From Kluyvera sp046569695 (GTDB lineage Bacteria; Pseudomonadota; Gammaproteobacteria; Enterobacterales; Enterobacteriaceae): 64,000 nucleotides of DNA. Numbering within the stretch: the first letter of the stretch is position 1; each line of letters begins with the position of its first letter. The DNA lies in the NCBI RefSeq assembly GCF_046569695.1, contig NZ_JBKHUI010000011.1, forward strand, positions 1-64,000, read 5' to 3'. Position numbers and translations under genes: made by a program. Below the pieces are notes generated by a model. That model saw only the letters and a list, made by a program, of their open reading frames with translations. It did not search any database and had not been told where the DNA came from. This document shows positions 1 through 8,616 of this stretch, piece after piece.

Positions 1-26
1 AACGGCCACATCTGGCCCTGAAGTAC

Positions 27-57
27 AAAACGCCCGATGACGTTCATCAGGCGTTTT
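27..57. terminator. bidirectional hairpin terminator
   Basis: An inverted repeat pairs AAAACGCC (27-34) with GGCGTTTT (50-57), with a further GATGA/TCATC stem inside. A-rich and T-rich flanks let it work in both directions. It lies just after the minus-strand uge stop and probably ends that transcript and anything converging from the left. Confidence 0.7.
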
Positions 58-92
58 ATCGACAGAAAACTGTCAACCTATATCAGGACTAG

Positions 93-1094
93 TCAGTTAT
101 AAAACTCGCGATACCAGTCGACGAAGTTTTTCACGCCTTCTTTGACCGAGGTTTGCGGGCGGAAGCCTACCAGGTCGTACAGCGGCTGCGTCTCTGCGCT
201 GGTTTCCAGTACGTCACCTGCCTGCATCGGCATCATGTTTTTCTTCGCTTCAATGCCCAGCGCTTCTTCGAGCGCCGTGATGTAGTCCATCAATTCAACC
301 GGCGCGCTGTTACCAACGTTGTAAACCCGGTATGGCGCTGAGCTGGTTGCCGGAGAGCCGGTCTCGACGGTCCATTCGCTATTGGCTGCAGGTATAACAT
401 CTTGCAGGCGGATAATAGCTTCTACGATGTCATCAATGTAGGTGAAGTCGCGCTTCATCTTACCGTAGTTGTACACATCGATGCTTTTCCCTTCCAGCAT
501 TGCCCTGGTGAACTTGAACAGCGCCATATCCGGGCGGCCCCACGGGCCATAGACGGTAAAGAAGCGCAGTCCGGTAGTCGGTAAGCCGTACAGATGGGAG
601 TAAGTATGAGCCATCAGCTCGTTGGCTTTTTTCGTGGCGGCATACAGCGATACCGGATGATCCACGCTGTCGTCTGTCGAGAACGGCATTTTGCTGTTCA
701 GGCCGTAGACCGAGCTTGATGAGGCGTACACCAGGTGCTGAACTTTGTTGTGACGGCAGCCTTCCAGAATATTCAGATGTCCAATCAGGTTCGCCTGCGC
801 GTAGGCATGAGGGTTTTCCAGCGAATAGCGAACGCCTGCTTGAGCTGCCAGGTGGATGACGCGATCAAACTGCGCGTCGGCAAACAGTTCTGCCATGGCG
901 GTATTGTCGGCGAGATCGATTTTCGCAAAATGGAAATTCGGCGATTGCAGCAGATCCAGACGTGCTTGCTTCAGGCTAACGTCATAATAATCATTGAGAT
1001 TATCGATTCCGACAACGTGATGACCAGCAGCTAGCAGGCGTTGGCTGACGTGAAAACCGATAAACCCAGCGGCACCGGTGACCAAATATTTCAT
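93..1094 (-). CDS. uge: UDP-glucuronate/UDP-galacturonate 4-epimerase (Uge-type)
   Basis: A 333-residue extended short-chain dehydrogenase. The N-terminal Rossmann motif G7-x2-G10-x2-G13 binds NAD, and the catalytic Y151-x3-K155 pair follows the SSSSVYG stretch at 125-131. Length and sequence resemble Klebsiella Uge, which interconverts UDP-glucuronate and UDP-galacturonate to supply galacturonate for LPS core and capsule. Its position just downstream of the his operon, at the edge of the capsule/O-antigen region, supports that role. Uronate rather than galactose specificity is inferred from family resemblance and place. A 153-bp gap holding the his terminator separates it from hisI, so it probably has its own promoter there. 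Confidence 0.82.
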   Translation of the reverse strand: MKYLVTGAAGFIGFHVSQRLLAAGHHVVGIDNLNDYYDVSLKQARLDLLQSPNFHFAKIDLADNTAMAELFADAQFDRVIHLAAQAGVRYSLENPHAYAQANLIGHLNILEGCRHNKVQHLVYASSSSVYGLNSKMPFSTDDSVDHPVSLYAATKKANELMAHTYSHLYGLPTTGLRFFTVYGPWGRPDMALFKFTRAMLEGKSIDVYNYGKMKRDFTYIDDIVEAIIRLQDVIPAANSEWTVETGSPATSSAPYRVYNVGNSAPVELMDYITALEEALGIEAKKNMMPMQAGDVLETSAETQPLYDLVGFRPQTSVKEGVKNFVDWYREFYN

Positions 1095-1210
1095 AGTAAT
1101 CCTTCAATCTATTCAGATGCGAACATCCCTACTGGGCGCGATCATACCGTCTGTTAGCGAAAAAATATAATCGTTATATGCCATCAGGGTTATCGGAATG
1201 AGGACTAAAT

Positions 1211-1236
1211 GAAAAACCCGGCGTGCAGGCCGGGTT
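1211..1236 (-). terminator. his operon terminator
   Basis: Read on the minus strand, AACCCGGC pairs with GCCGGGTT and is followed by a run of five T. It begins 12 bases past the hisI stop and is the expected end of the his operon mRNA. Confidence 0.85.
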
Positions 1237-1247
1237 AGGGGAGGCGG

Positions 1248-1847
1248 TTACTGATGCCGTTCGCGCAAATTATCGATAACGGTGGTCAAATCCAGCTCCT
1301 GATCCTGCAGCAGCACCAGCAGGTGATACATCAAGTCAGAAGCTTCGTTCTTCAGCTCGAACTTATCGTGCACCGTAGCGGCCAGCGCGGTCTCCACGCC
1401 TTCTTCACCCACTTTCTGCGCGATGCGCTTGGTGCCGCTGGCATACAGCTTCGCCGTATAGGAGCTTTCAGGGTCGGCAGTTTTACGCTCAGCCAGCAGT
1501 TGCTCAAGCTGATACAGGAACAGCCATTTGTGGCTGGTGTCACCGAAGCAGCTTGAGGTGCCTTTATGGCAGGTTGGGCCGATTGGGTTCACCAGAATCA
1601 GCAGCGTGTCATTATCGCAATCGGGCGCGATGCTGACGACGTTCAGGAAGTGGCCGGAGGTTTCACCTTTGGTCCACAGGCGCTGTTTGGTGCGCGAGAA
1701 AAAAGTCACTTTGCCCGTTTCCTGCGTTTTGGCCAGCGCTTCCTGGTTCATGTATCCCAGCATTAATACTTCGCCGGATACCGCGTGTTGGATAACGGCG
1801 GGCATCAGTCCGTCGGTTTTTTCCCAGTCCAGTTGTTCAGTTAACAT
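1248..1847 (-). CDS. hisI: bifunctional phosphoribosyl-AMP cyclohydrolase / phosphoribosyl-ATP pyrophosphohydrolase
   Basis: A 199-residue fusion enzyme for steps 2 and 3 of histidine synthesis. Residues 1-110 or so form the cyclohydrolase domain, with the D76-C77-D78 metal region and conserved C93 and C100. Residues 115-199 form the pyrophosphohydrolase domain, with the acidic metal site around E148-E149 and E168-D171. The fused HisIE form is normal for enterobacteria. It is the last gene of the operon and overlaps the end of hisF by 7 bp, which suggests coupled translation. Confidence 0.97.
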   Translation of the reverse strand: MLTEQLDWEKTDGLMPAVIQHAVSGEVLMLGYMNQEALAKTQETGKVTFFSRTKQRLWTKGETSGHFLNVVSIAPDCDNDTLLILVNPIGPTCHKGTSSCFGDTSHKWLFLYQLEQLLAERKTADPESSYTAKLYASGTKRIAQKVGEEGVETALAATVHDKFELKNEASDLMYHLLVLLQDQELDLTTVIDNLRERHQ

Positions 1848-2617
1848 ACCCGTATCTCCACGCCCTGTGCTGCCAGGTACGCTTTTAGTTCACCAATATT
1901 AATGATTTGCTTGTGGAAGACCGACGCGGCCAGCGCACCGTCGACGTTAGCGTCGCGGAAGGCTTCCAGGAAGTGCTCCATGGTTCCCGCACCGCCAGAG
2001 GCGATCAGCGGTACGTGGCAGACGTCGCGCACTTTTTTCAGTTGTGCCAGGTCGTAGCCGTTACGTACGCCATCCTGGTTCATCATGTTTAACACGATTT
2101 CGCCTGCGCCACGTTTCTGCACTTCCTGCACCCAGTCCAGCGTCTCCCATTGGGTAACGCGAGTGCGGCTTTCGTCGCCGGTGTATTGATTGACGTGATA
2201 TTTGCCGGTGTCGGCATCAAACCAGGTATCAATACCCACCACAATACACTGCACGCCGAAGCGATCCGCCAGGCGAGTAATCAGCTCCGGATCGGCCAGC
2301 GCCGGGGAGTTGATGGAAATTTTGTCTGCGCCGAAGGAGAGAATGCGCGCGGCATCGTCGATGGACTTGATGCCACCGGCAACGCAGAACGGAATATCAA
2401 TCACTTCAGCAACGCGAGAAACCCAGCTTTTATCGACCACGCGGCCATCGCTGGAGGCGGTGATATCATAGAACACCAGCTCGTCAGCGCCTTCATCAGC
2501 GTAGCGTTTTGCCAGCGGAACGATATCGCCGATGATTTCGTGGTTGCGGAACTGTACGCCTTTAACGACCTGACCATCACGCACATCGAGACAAGGAATT
2601 ATCCGTTTTGCCAGCAT
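1841..2617 (-). CDS. hisF: imidazole glycerol phosphate synthase, cyclase subunit
   Basis: A 258-residue (beta-alpha)8 barrel. The general acid/base aspartates D11 (in the opening CLDV motif) and D130 (GID) are both present. With HisH it turns PRFAR plus ammonia into imidazole glycerol phosphate and AICAR. It overlaps the end of hisA by 19 bp and sits in the standard enterobacterial order. Confidence 0.97.
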   Translation of the reverse strand: MLAKRIIPCLDVRDGQVVKGVQFRNHEIIGDIVPLAKRYADEGADELVFYDITASSDGRVVDKSWVSRVAEVIDIPFCVAGGIKSIDDAARILSFGADKISINSPALADPELITRLADRFGVQCIVVGIDTWFDADTGKYHVNQYTGDESRTRVTQWETLDWVQEVQKRGAGEIVLNMMNQDGVRNGYDLAQLKKVRDVCHVPLIASGGAGTMEHFLEAFRDANVDGALAASVFHKQIINIGELKAYLAAQGVEIRVC

Positions 2618-3336
2618 TGGATGGCCTCCGTTACGTTGAATTTACCTTCCAGCAGCGCACGCCCGACAATCACGCCGCGCACGCCGGTGCCGCGCAGGGC
2701 AGCGATATCGTTGAGGTCGCCAATACCGCCGGAAGACTGGAATGCCACCTGTGGATAGCGGGCGCAGACCTCTTCATACAGTGAGACGTTAGAGCCCGCC
2801 AGCGTGCCGTCGCGGGAGATATCGGTGCACAGTACGTGCTGTAGGCCAACCGGCAGATAGGTTTCAACCAGTTCTTCCAGCGTCACGCCGGAGTTTTCCT
2901 GCCAACCGCTGACCGCCACCTGTTTAGTGCCGTTCTCATCGATGCGCACGTCCAGCGCCAGCACCAGGTGTTCGGCGCCAAAACGCTTAAACCAGCCTTT
3001 GACTACTTCTGGCGATTTCACCGCCGTTGAACCCACTACGACGCGGGCGACACCGGCATCGAGCAGGGCGGCAACATCTTCTTCAGTACGTACGCCACCG
3101 CCAACCTGAACCGGCACCTTCACGCCGGCAACCAGCGTTTTCAGCAGTGGGATCTGCCGCTGTGCCGGGTCTTTCGCGCCGGTTAAATCGACCAGGTGCA
3201 GCACTTGTGCGCCCTGTGCCGCATAGTCCTGCAGACGCGGCAGCGGGTCGTTGCCGTAGTCGCGCTGCTGGCCGTAATCTCCCTGATGGAGACGCACCAC
3301 TGTGCCGTTAATCAAATCTAAAGCAGGAATGATCAT
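2599..3336 (-). CDS. hisA: ProFAR isomerase
   Basis: A 245-residue (beta-alpha)8 barrel homologous to HisF. The catalytic aspartates D7 (ALDL) and D129 (ALDV) are in place. It carries out the Amadori rearrangement of ProFAR to PRFAR. Its ATG shares one base with the hisH stop codon (TAATG), so translation is probably coupled. Confidence 0.97.
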   Translation of the reverse strand: MIIPALDLINGTVVRLHQGDYGQQRDYGNDPLPRLQDYAAQGAQVLHLVDLTGAKDPAQRQIPLLKTLVAGVKVPVQVGGGVRTEEDVAALLDAGVARVVVGSTAVKSPEVVKGWFKRFGAEHLVLALDVRIDENGTKQVAVSGWQENSGVTLEELVETYLPVGLQHVLCTDISRDGTLAGSNVSLYEEVCARYPQVAFQSSGGIGDLNDIAALRGTGVRGVIVGRALLEGKFNVTEAIQCWQNG

Positions 3337-3926
3337 TACATCTCCAGGAAGTTTTTTAACAGCTGCGCACCCGCGCTACCCGAGCGCTCCGGGTGGAACT
3401 GCACACCGTAAAAATTGTCTTTCTGCACGGCGGCGGTGAACGGTTCGCCGTAATTGCACTGGGCGATGGTGTACTCATTGACCGGCATGGCGTAGCTGTG
3501 GACGAAGTAAAAATACGCGCCGTCCTCAATGCCGCGGAACAGACGATCGCCCGCTTTAGGGTAGACGCGGTTCCAGCCCATGTGCGGCAGCGGCAGACCA
3601 AAATCGGTCATCTTCGGTACGTCCTGGTCGATGATGCCGAGCAGGTCAACGCCGTTAGTCTCTTCACTGCGGCGGCCCAATAGCTGCATGCCAAGGCAGA
3701 TACCCAGCACCGGCTGGGTACAGGCTTTGATTAAGTCGACCAGCTCGCGCTCGCGAATCTGGTCCATCGCGGCTTGCGCCGTGCCTACGCCCGGCAGAAA
3801 GAGCTTATCCGCGCGCAGCACCACCTCCGGGTCGCGGCTCACCACCGGCTCGTAGCCGTGGCGGGCAATCGCTGACTTCACCGAATTGAGGTTTGCGCAG
3901 CCGGTATCAAGGACAACCACGTTCAT
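3336..3926 (-). CDS. hisH: imidazole glycerol phosphate synthase, glutamine amidotransferase subunit
   Basis: A 196-residue class I amidotransferase. The nucleophile C77 lies in GICLGMQ, and the catalytic His-Glu pair lies in FHPE near the C-terminus. It supplies ammonia to HisF. I chose the ATG at 3926 over an upstream in-frame GTG because it gives the 196-residue length known in E. coli and overlaps the hisB stop (TGATG). Confidence 0.96.
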   Translation of the reverse strand: MNVVVLDTGCANLNSVKSAIARHGYEPVVSRDPEVVLRADKLFLPGVGTAQAAMDQIRERELVDLIKACTQPVLGICLGMQLLGRRSEETNGVDLLGIIDQDVPKMTDFGLPLPHMGWNRVYPKAGDRLFRGIEDGAYFYFVHSYAMPVNEYTIAQCNYGEPFTAAVQKDNFYGVQFHPERSGSAGAQLLKNFLEM

Positions 3927-4993
3927 CACAGCACTCCTTTTGAGGAGGGAAGGGTGTTGCCGTCTACGCGAATCGCCTGGCGTAAAGTACGGCCGAAGAC
4001 TTTGAACAGGCTTTCCACGCGGTGGTGATCGTTTTTGCCCTTGGTTTTCAGGTGCAGCGTGATGCCCATCGCGTAAGAAAGCGAGCGGAAGAAGTGCTCG
4101 ATCATCTCGGTGCTGAGGTCGCCTACGCGCTGGTAGGTGAACTCTGCTTTATATTCCAGGTGCGGGCGGCCGGAGATATCCAGCGCGCAGCGCGCCAGAC
4201 ATTCATCCATCGGCAGCACAAAGCCGAAGCGGTTGATGCCGCGCTTGTCGCCAAGTGCCGCTTTCAGCGCTTCGCCGAGCGCCAGACCGGTATCTTCCAC
4301 GGTGTGGTGATCGTCGATATACAGGTCACCCTTCACGGTGATGTTCATGCGGAAACCGCCGTGGGTGGCAATCTGATCCAGCATGTGGTCGAAAAAGCCG
4401 ACGCCGGTGTTGATTTTGCTGCCGCCTTCGCGGTCGAGCCACACTTCGACATCAATCTGCGTTTCGCGGGTGTTGCGCTCGATGTGCGCGTAGCGGTCGC
4501 GGCGGGTCAGCTGATCGCCGATCATTGCCCAGTTCAACGTGTCGCGGTTATAGCGCAGGCCGGTAATGCCCATGTTGGTCGCCAGCTCAATATCGGTGGC
4601 GCGGTCGCCAATCACGTAGCTGTTGGCGGTGTCCATCACTTCATTCGCCAGCCACGCGGTCACCAGCTGGGTTTTCGGCTTACGACATTCGCAGTTGTCG
4701 GCCGGCAGGTGCGGGCAGATCAGCACATCGTCAAACACCACGCCCTGAGAGGTGAAGATCTGCATCATCAGGTTATGCGGGCCGTCGAAGTCTGCCTGCG
4801 GGAAGCTGTCGGTACCCAGCCCGTCCTGGTTGGTGATCATCACCAGCTTGTAGCCCGCTTTTTGCAGCTTGAGCAGCACCGGAATAGCGTCGGGTTCGAA
4901 GGCCAGCTTATCAAAACGGTCTACTTGATAGTCGCTTGGTGGTTCAGAAATCAGGGTGCCATCGCGATCGATAAAGAGAAACTTCTGGGTCAT
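3926..4993 (-). CDS. hisB: bifunctional histidinol-phosphatase / imidazoleglycerol-phosphate dehydratase
   Basis: A 355-residue fusion. The N-terminal HAD phosphatase has its D9-R-D11-G-T nucleophile motif, and a zinc-binding Cys/His cluster lies near residues 90-105. The C-terminal half, from about residue 167, is the dehydratase, with repeated metal-binding His motifs (DHHTVED and DHHRVE). The fusion is typical of gammaproteobacteria. It overlaps hisC by 4 bp (ATGA). Confidence 0.97.
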   Translation of the reverse strand: MTQKFLFIDRDGTLISEPPSDYQVDRFDKLAFEPDAIPVLLKLQKAGYKLVMITNQDGLGTDSFPQADFDGPHNLMMQIFTSQGVVFDDVLICPHLPADNCECRKPKTQLVTAWLANEVMDTANSYVIGDRATDIELATNMGITGLRYNRDTLNWAMIGDQLTRRDRYAHIERNTRETQIDVEVWLDREGGSKINTGVGFFDHMLDQIATHGGFRMNITVKGDLYIDDHHTVEDTGLALGEALKAALGDKRGINRFGFVLPMDECLARCALDISGRPHLEYKAEFTYQRVGDLSTEMIEHFFRSLSYAMGITLHLKTKGKNDHHRVESLFKVFGRTLRQAIRVDGNTLPSSKGVL

Positions 4994-6051
4994 ACGGTCT
5001 CCGCTTTCAAAGCGTCAATCACGCGCTGGCTTTCGGCACGCGTGCCGATAGTGATGCGCAAACAGCCGCTTAAAGAAGGTTGTTTATTCTGGTCTCGTAA
5101 GATAATGCCCTGATCCCACAAAGATTTAAATACGCTACTTGAGGCTTTGATGCGAGCCAGTACGTAGTTGGTCTCGGAATCAAAAACCTGCTCAACGCAG
5201 TCGATGGTGCGCAGCGCATCCACCAGGTATTCGCGCTCGCTTAAGATCTGTGCCACGCGTTCGCGCATCGCGGCAATTCCCTGCGCGCTAAGCGCCTGGG
5301 CGGCGATATCGGCAACCGGGGTCGAGAGTGGATACGGCGCAATCACCTTCATTAATAAGGCAATCACTTCCTCGTTGGCGAGCGTGAAACCGCAGCGCAG
5401 GCCAGCCAGAGCAAACGCTTTGGACAGAGTGCGCAGAATGACCAGGTGCGGATACTCCGCCAGCCATCCTGCCAGCGTCGCTTCAGGACAGAACTCAATA
5501 TAGGCTTCATCGGCAACGACCAGCGCTTTGTCGCGGGTCATCTCCAGCAGGGTGCGGAAGTCCTGCGGGTTAATAATCTGCCCGGTCGGGTTGTTCGGGC
5601 TGCAGACGTAGACCACTTTCACATTGGTCAGGCTGTCGGCGATGGCAGGTAGGTCGAGCTGCCAGTCGGCTTTGGCCGGTACGGTGCGGCACTCTACGCC
5701 GATGGTTTCGGCGCTAACGCTGTACATGCCGTAGGTTGGTGGGCAGAACAGTACCGCATCGCGACCCGGTTCGCAGAAGGCGCGCACCAGCAGTTCGATA
5801 CCTTCGTCCGCGCCGCGGCTGACCAGCACCTGCGTTGGCTTTACGCCCGCGTAGGCAGCGTAGTTTTCAATCACTGCTTTCGGCTGACACTCCGGGTAGC
5901 GGTTCAGCGTCTGCTGGCTCAGCTCGAAAGGGACCGCCGTTGGGTATTCATTGGCGTTCAGCCAGACGTCACCTTTGCCGCCAAGACGGCGGGCCGACTG
6001 ATACGGGGTCAGGGCGCGAACGTTGTCGCGGGCTAACTGTTCAATGCTCAT
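4990..6051 (-). CDS. hisC: histidinol-phosphate aminotransferase
   Basis: A 353-residue fold-type I aminotransferase. The PLP-binding lysine is K211 in RTLSKAFALAG. Upstream are the SPNNPTG loop (151-157) and the DEAY cofactor-binding aspartate at 181. It converts imidazole acetol phosphate to histidinol phosphate. It overlaps hisB and hisD by 4 bp each. Confidence 0.97.
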   Translation of the reverse strand: MSIEQLARDNVRALTPYQSARRLGGKGDVWLNANEYPTAVPFELSQQTLNRYPECQPKAVIENYAAYAGVKPTQVLVSRGADEGIELLVRAFCEPGRDAVLFCPPTYGMYSVSAETIGVECRTVPAKADWQLDLPAIADSLTNVKVVYVCSPNNPTGQIINPQDFRTLLEMTRDKALVVADEAYIEFCPEATLAGWLAEYPHLVILRTLSKAFALAGLRCGFTLANEEVIALLMKVIAPYPLSTPVADIAAQALSAQGIAAMRERVAQILSEREYLVDALRTIDCVEQVFDSETNYVLARIKASSSVFKSLWDQGIILRDQNKQPSLSGCLRITIGTRAESQRVIDALKAETV

Positions 6052-7352
6052 GCTTGCTCCTTCAGGGCGTTAACGCGCAGGGTGACGGCATTTTTGTGGG
6101 CGGTCAGCAGTTCGGCGGCGGCCAGCGTTTCAATCGTCGCGGCGAGAGCGCTAAAGCCTTCGCGGGACAGTTCCTGTACGGTCATCCGTTTCTGGAAATC
6201 GGCCAGCCCCAGGCTGGAACAGGTCGAGGTGTAACCATAGGTTGGCAGCACGTGGTTGGTACCAGAGGCGTAGTCGCCTGCGGACTCTGGCGACCAGTCG
6301 CCGAGGAAGACCGAACCGGCGCTGGTGATGTCGTCAACCAGCTCACGGGCGTTGCGGGTCTGAATAATCAGGTGCTCCGGGCCGTAGGCGTTGGAGATAG
6401 CCACGCACTGTGCCAGATCTTTTGCAACGATAAGGCGGCTGGCGGAGAGCGCCTGACGCGCGGTTTCGGCGCGGGAGAGCTCGGCGAGCTGGCGTTCTAC
6501 GGCCTCAGCGACGCCTTCGGCAATCTTCGCGTCCGGGGTGAGCAGGATAACCTGGGAATCCGGGCCGTGCTCCGCCTGAGACAGCAGGTCTGAGGCAATA
6601 AAATCTGGCGTGGCACCGCTGTCGGCAATCACCAGCACTTCAGACGGGCCAGCGGGCATATCAATCGCCGCACCGTCGAGGCGCTGGCTGACCTGGCGTT
6701 TCGCTTCGGTAACGTAGGCGTTGCCAGGCCCGAAGATTTTATCGACCTTCGGAATGGATTCGGTGCCCAGCGCCAGTGCGGCAATCGCCTGCGCGCCACC
6801 GACCTTATAGACGTTCTCTACACCGCAAAGCTGCGCAGCATAGAGGATCTCATCGGCAATCGGCGGTGGCGAGCAGAGCACCACCTTTTTGCAGCCAGCA
6901 ATGCGCGCCGGGGTTGCCAGCATTAATACGGTGGAGAACAGCGGCGCGGAACCACCGGGAATATAAAGGCCAACCGAGGCGATAGGGCGGGTAACCTGCT
7001 GGCAGCGCACGCCCGGCTGGGTTTCGATATCCACCGGCGGCAGGATCTGCGCCGTGTGGAAGGTATCGATATTGCGAACTGCCGCCTGCATCGCCTGCTT
7101 GAGTTCATCGCTCAGACGGCCGCTGGCCTGCTGAATTTCTTCTGCGGTGACTTTCAGCGCGCCGACTTCGGTCTTATCAAACTTCGCGCTGTATTCACGC
7201 AGCGCGCTATCACCGTTGGTTTTGACGTTGTCCAGAATCTCGGCCACCGTGCGGGTGATGCTGTCGGAGGCGGAGATGGCCGGGCGCATCAGCAGCGCTT
7301 GCTGTTGTTCGGGGCTACAGCTATTCCAGTCAATCAGGGTATTGAAGCTCAT
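6048..7352 (-). CDS. hisD: histidinol dehydrogenase
   Basis: A 434-residue zinc enzyme that performs the last two oxidations from histidinol to histidine with NAD. The signature EHGPDSQ and the YGPEHL segment with its catalytic Glu-His pair are visible. Length matches the enterobacterial enzyme. It starts 5 bp after hisG. Confidence 0.97.
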   Translation of the reverse strand: MSFNTLIDWNSCSPEQQQALLMRPAISASDSITRTVAEILDNVKTNGDSALREYSAKFDKTEVGALKVTAEEIQQASGRLSDELKQAMQAAVRNIDTFHTAQILPPVDIETQPGVRCQQVTRPIASVGLYIPGGSAPLFSTVLMLATPARIAGCKKVVLCSPPPIADEILYAAQLCGVENVYKVGGAQAIAALALGTESIPKVDKIFGPGNAYVTEAKRQVSQRLDGAAIDMPAGPSEVLVIADSGATPDFIASDLLSQAEHGPDSQVILLTPDAKIAEGVAEAVERQLAELSRAETARQALSASRLIVAKDLAQCVAISNAYGPEHLIIQTRNARELVDDITSAGSVFLGDWSPESAGDYASGTNHVLPTYGYTSTCSSLGLADFQKRMTVQELSREGFSALAATIETLAAAELLTAHKNAVTLRVNALKEQA

Positions 7353-7357
7353 GGCGA

Positions 7358-8257
7358 TTACTCCATCATCTTCTCAATCGGCAGCACCAGAATAGAGCTG
7401 GCACCCAGGGACTTCAGTTTTTCCATGGTTTCCCAGAACAGGGTTTCGCTGCTCACCATGTGCATCGCGACGCGCTGCTGATCGCCTGCCAGCGGCAGAA
7501 TGGTGGGGTGTTCAGCGCCAGGCAGCAGGGCGATCACTTCATCCAGGCGCTCGGTTGGCGCGTGCATCATGATGTATTTCGATTCACGGGCCTGAATCAC
7601 GCCCTGAATACGGGTTAGCAGGCGGTCGATCAACTGCTGTTTGGCTTCGCTCATCTCGCCGTCGCGCTGAATTAAGCAGGCTTTAGAGCGGAACATCACT
7701 TCTACTTCACGCAGGCCGTTGGCTTCCAGGGTTGCGCCGGTAGAGACCAGGTCGCAAATGGCGTCAGCAAGGCCAGCGCGCGGGGCGACTTCAACGGAAC
7801 CGTTCAGCAGGCAGGATTTGAAGCTGATGCCTTTCTGGTCGAGGTAACGCTTGAGCAGGTGTGGGTAAGAGGTGGCGATACGTTTGCCGTCGAGCGCGGC
7901 CGGGCCGTTCCATGCTTCATCCGCCGGGGTGGCGAGAGAAAGACGGCAGCCGCCGAAATCCAGACGACGCAGGGTAAAGTAGCGCGGGTCTTCGCCCTGG
8001 GCGCGGCGGCTCAGCAACTCTTCTTCCAGCACGTTTTCACCGATGATGCCGAGGTCTACGACGCCGTCCATAATCAGGCCTGGGATATCGTCATCACGCA
8101 CGCGCAGGATGTCGATTGGCATGTTCTCCGCCATCGCAATCAGGCGCTGGGTGTGGAGATTGATTTTAATGCCACAACGGGCCAGTAATTCGCGTGAATC
8201 ATCGCTCAGGCGACCTGATTTCTGCATAGCTATGCGTAAACGGCTGTTATCTAACAT
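7358..8257 (-). CDS. hisG: ATP phosphoribosyltransferase
   Basis: A 299-residue long-form HisG, the committed first step of histidine synthesis and the target of histidine feedback inhibition. The phosphate-binding segment DLVSTGATL is present, and the C-terminal part corresponds to the ACT-like regulatory domain of the long form. It is the first structural gene of the operon, 130 bp downstream of the leader peptide. Confidence 0.97.
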   Translation of the reverse strand: MLDNSRLRIAMQKSGRLSDDSRELLARCGIKINLHTQRLIAMAENMPIDILRVRDDDIPGLIMDGVVDLGIIGENVLEEELLSRRAQGEDPRYFTLRRLDFGGCRLSLATPADEAWNGPAALDGKRIATSYPHLLKRYLDQKGISFKSCLLNGSVEVAPRAGLADAICDLVSTGATLEANGLREVEVMFRSKACLIQRDGEMSEAKQQLIDRLLTRIQGVIQARESKYIMMHAPTERLDEVIALLPGAEHPTILPLAGDQQRVAMHMVSSETLFWETMEKLKSLGASSILVLPIEKMME

Positions 8258-8290
8258 TCTCTATTCCTCATTACCCTGCTGAATTTGGTT

Positions 8291-8326
8291 CAAAAAAAAG
8301 CCCCCGGAAGATATCTTCCGGGGGCT
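8291..8326 (-). terminator. his attenuator
   Basis: On the minus strand, AGCCCCCGGAAGA pairs with TCTTCCGGGGGCT and is followed by eight T. It lies between hisL and hisG and is the classical his attenuator. When charged tRNA-His is abundant the leader is translated fully and this hairpin forms. Confidence 0.95.
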
Positions 8327-8387
8327 CTCTTGCGTTCATGCACCACTGGAAGATCTGAATGTCTCCCAGCACACATCGCCTGAAAGA

Positions 8388-8438
8388 CTAGTCAGGGTGA
8401 TGGTGATGATGGTGGTGTTTAAATTGAACGCGGCTCAT
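8388..8438 (-). CDS. hisL: his operon leader peptide
   Basis: The minus strand encodes MSRVQFKHHHHHHHPD, 16 residues with seven consecutive histidines. Ribosome stalling at these codons under histidine shortage prevents the attenuator from forming and lets hisGDCBHAFI be transcribed. The sequence is nearly the same as the E. coli and Salmonella leader. Confidence 0.97.
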   Translation of the reverse strand: MSRVQFKHHHHHHHPD

Positions 8439-8476
8439 AAATTTCTCGTTGAATGACTATTCACTTGATGTCTTTT

Positions 8477-8506
8477 AACCTAAACCACTTTTGTCATTGA
8501 ACGCAA
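8477..8506 (-). promoter_or_regulatory. his operon promoter
   Basis: On the minus strand, a -35 TTGCGT (8506-8501) and a -10 TAGGTT (8482-8477) are separated by 18 bp. The AGTGGTTTAGGTTAAAAG core matches the known E. coli/Salmonella hisp1 promoter. The leader ATG is about 40 bp downstream of the -10. Confidence 0.85.
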
Positions 8507-8616
8507 GCGCTTTTTACATTCATTAAATCAATTCATGTAGCGACTATAAATTGTCAGTTTTATCGTGGTGGCGTAGCCTTATAAAGGTAGTGCGGCAAGA
8601 ACCAGGAGATAGCGCA

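Noticed and set aside
8388..8438. Run of seven His codons that could be taken for a tag
   Set aside because: It is the normal hisL leader, with attenuator and promoter in place.
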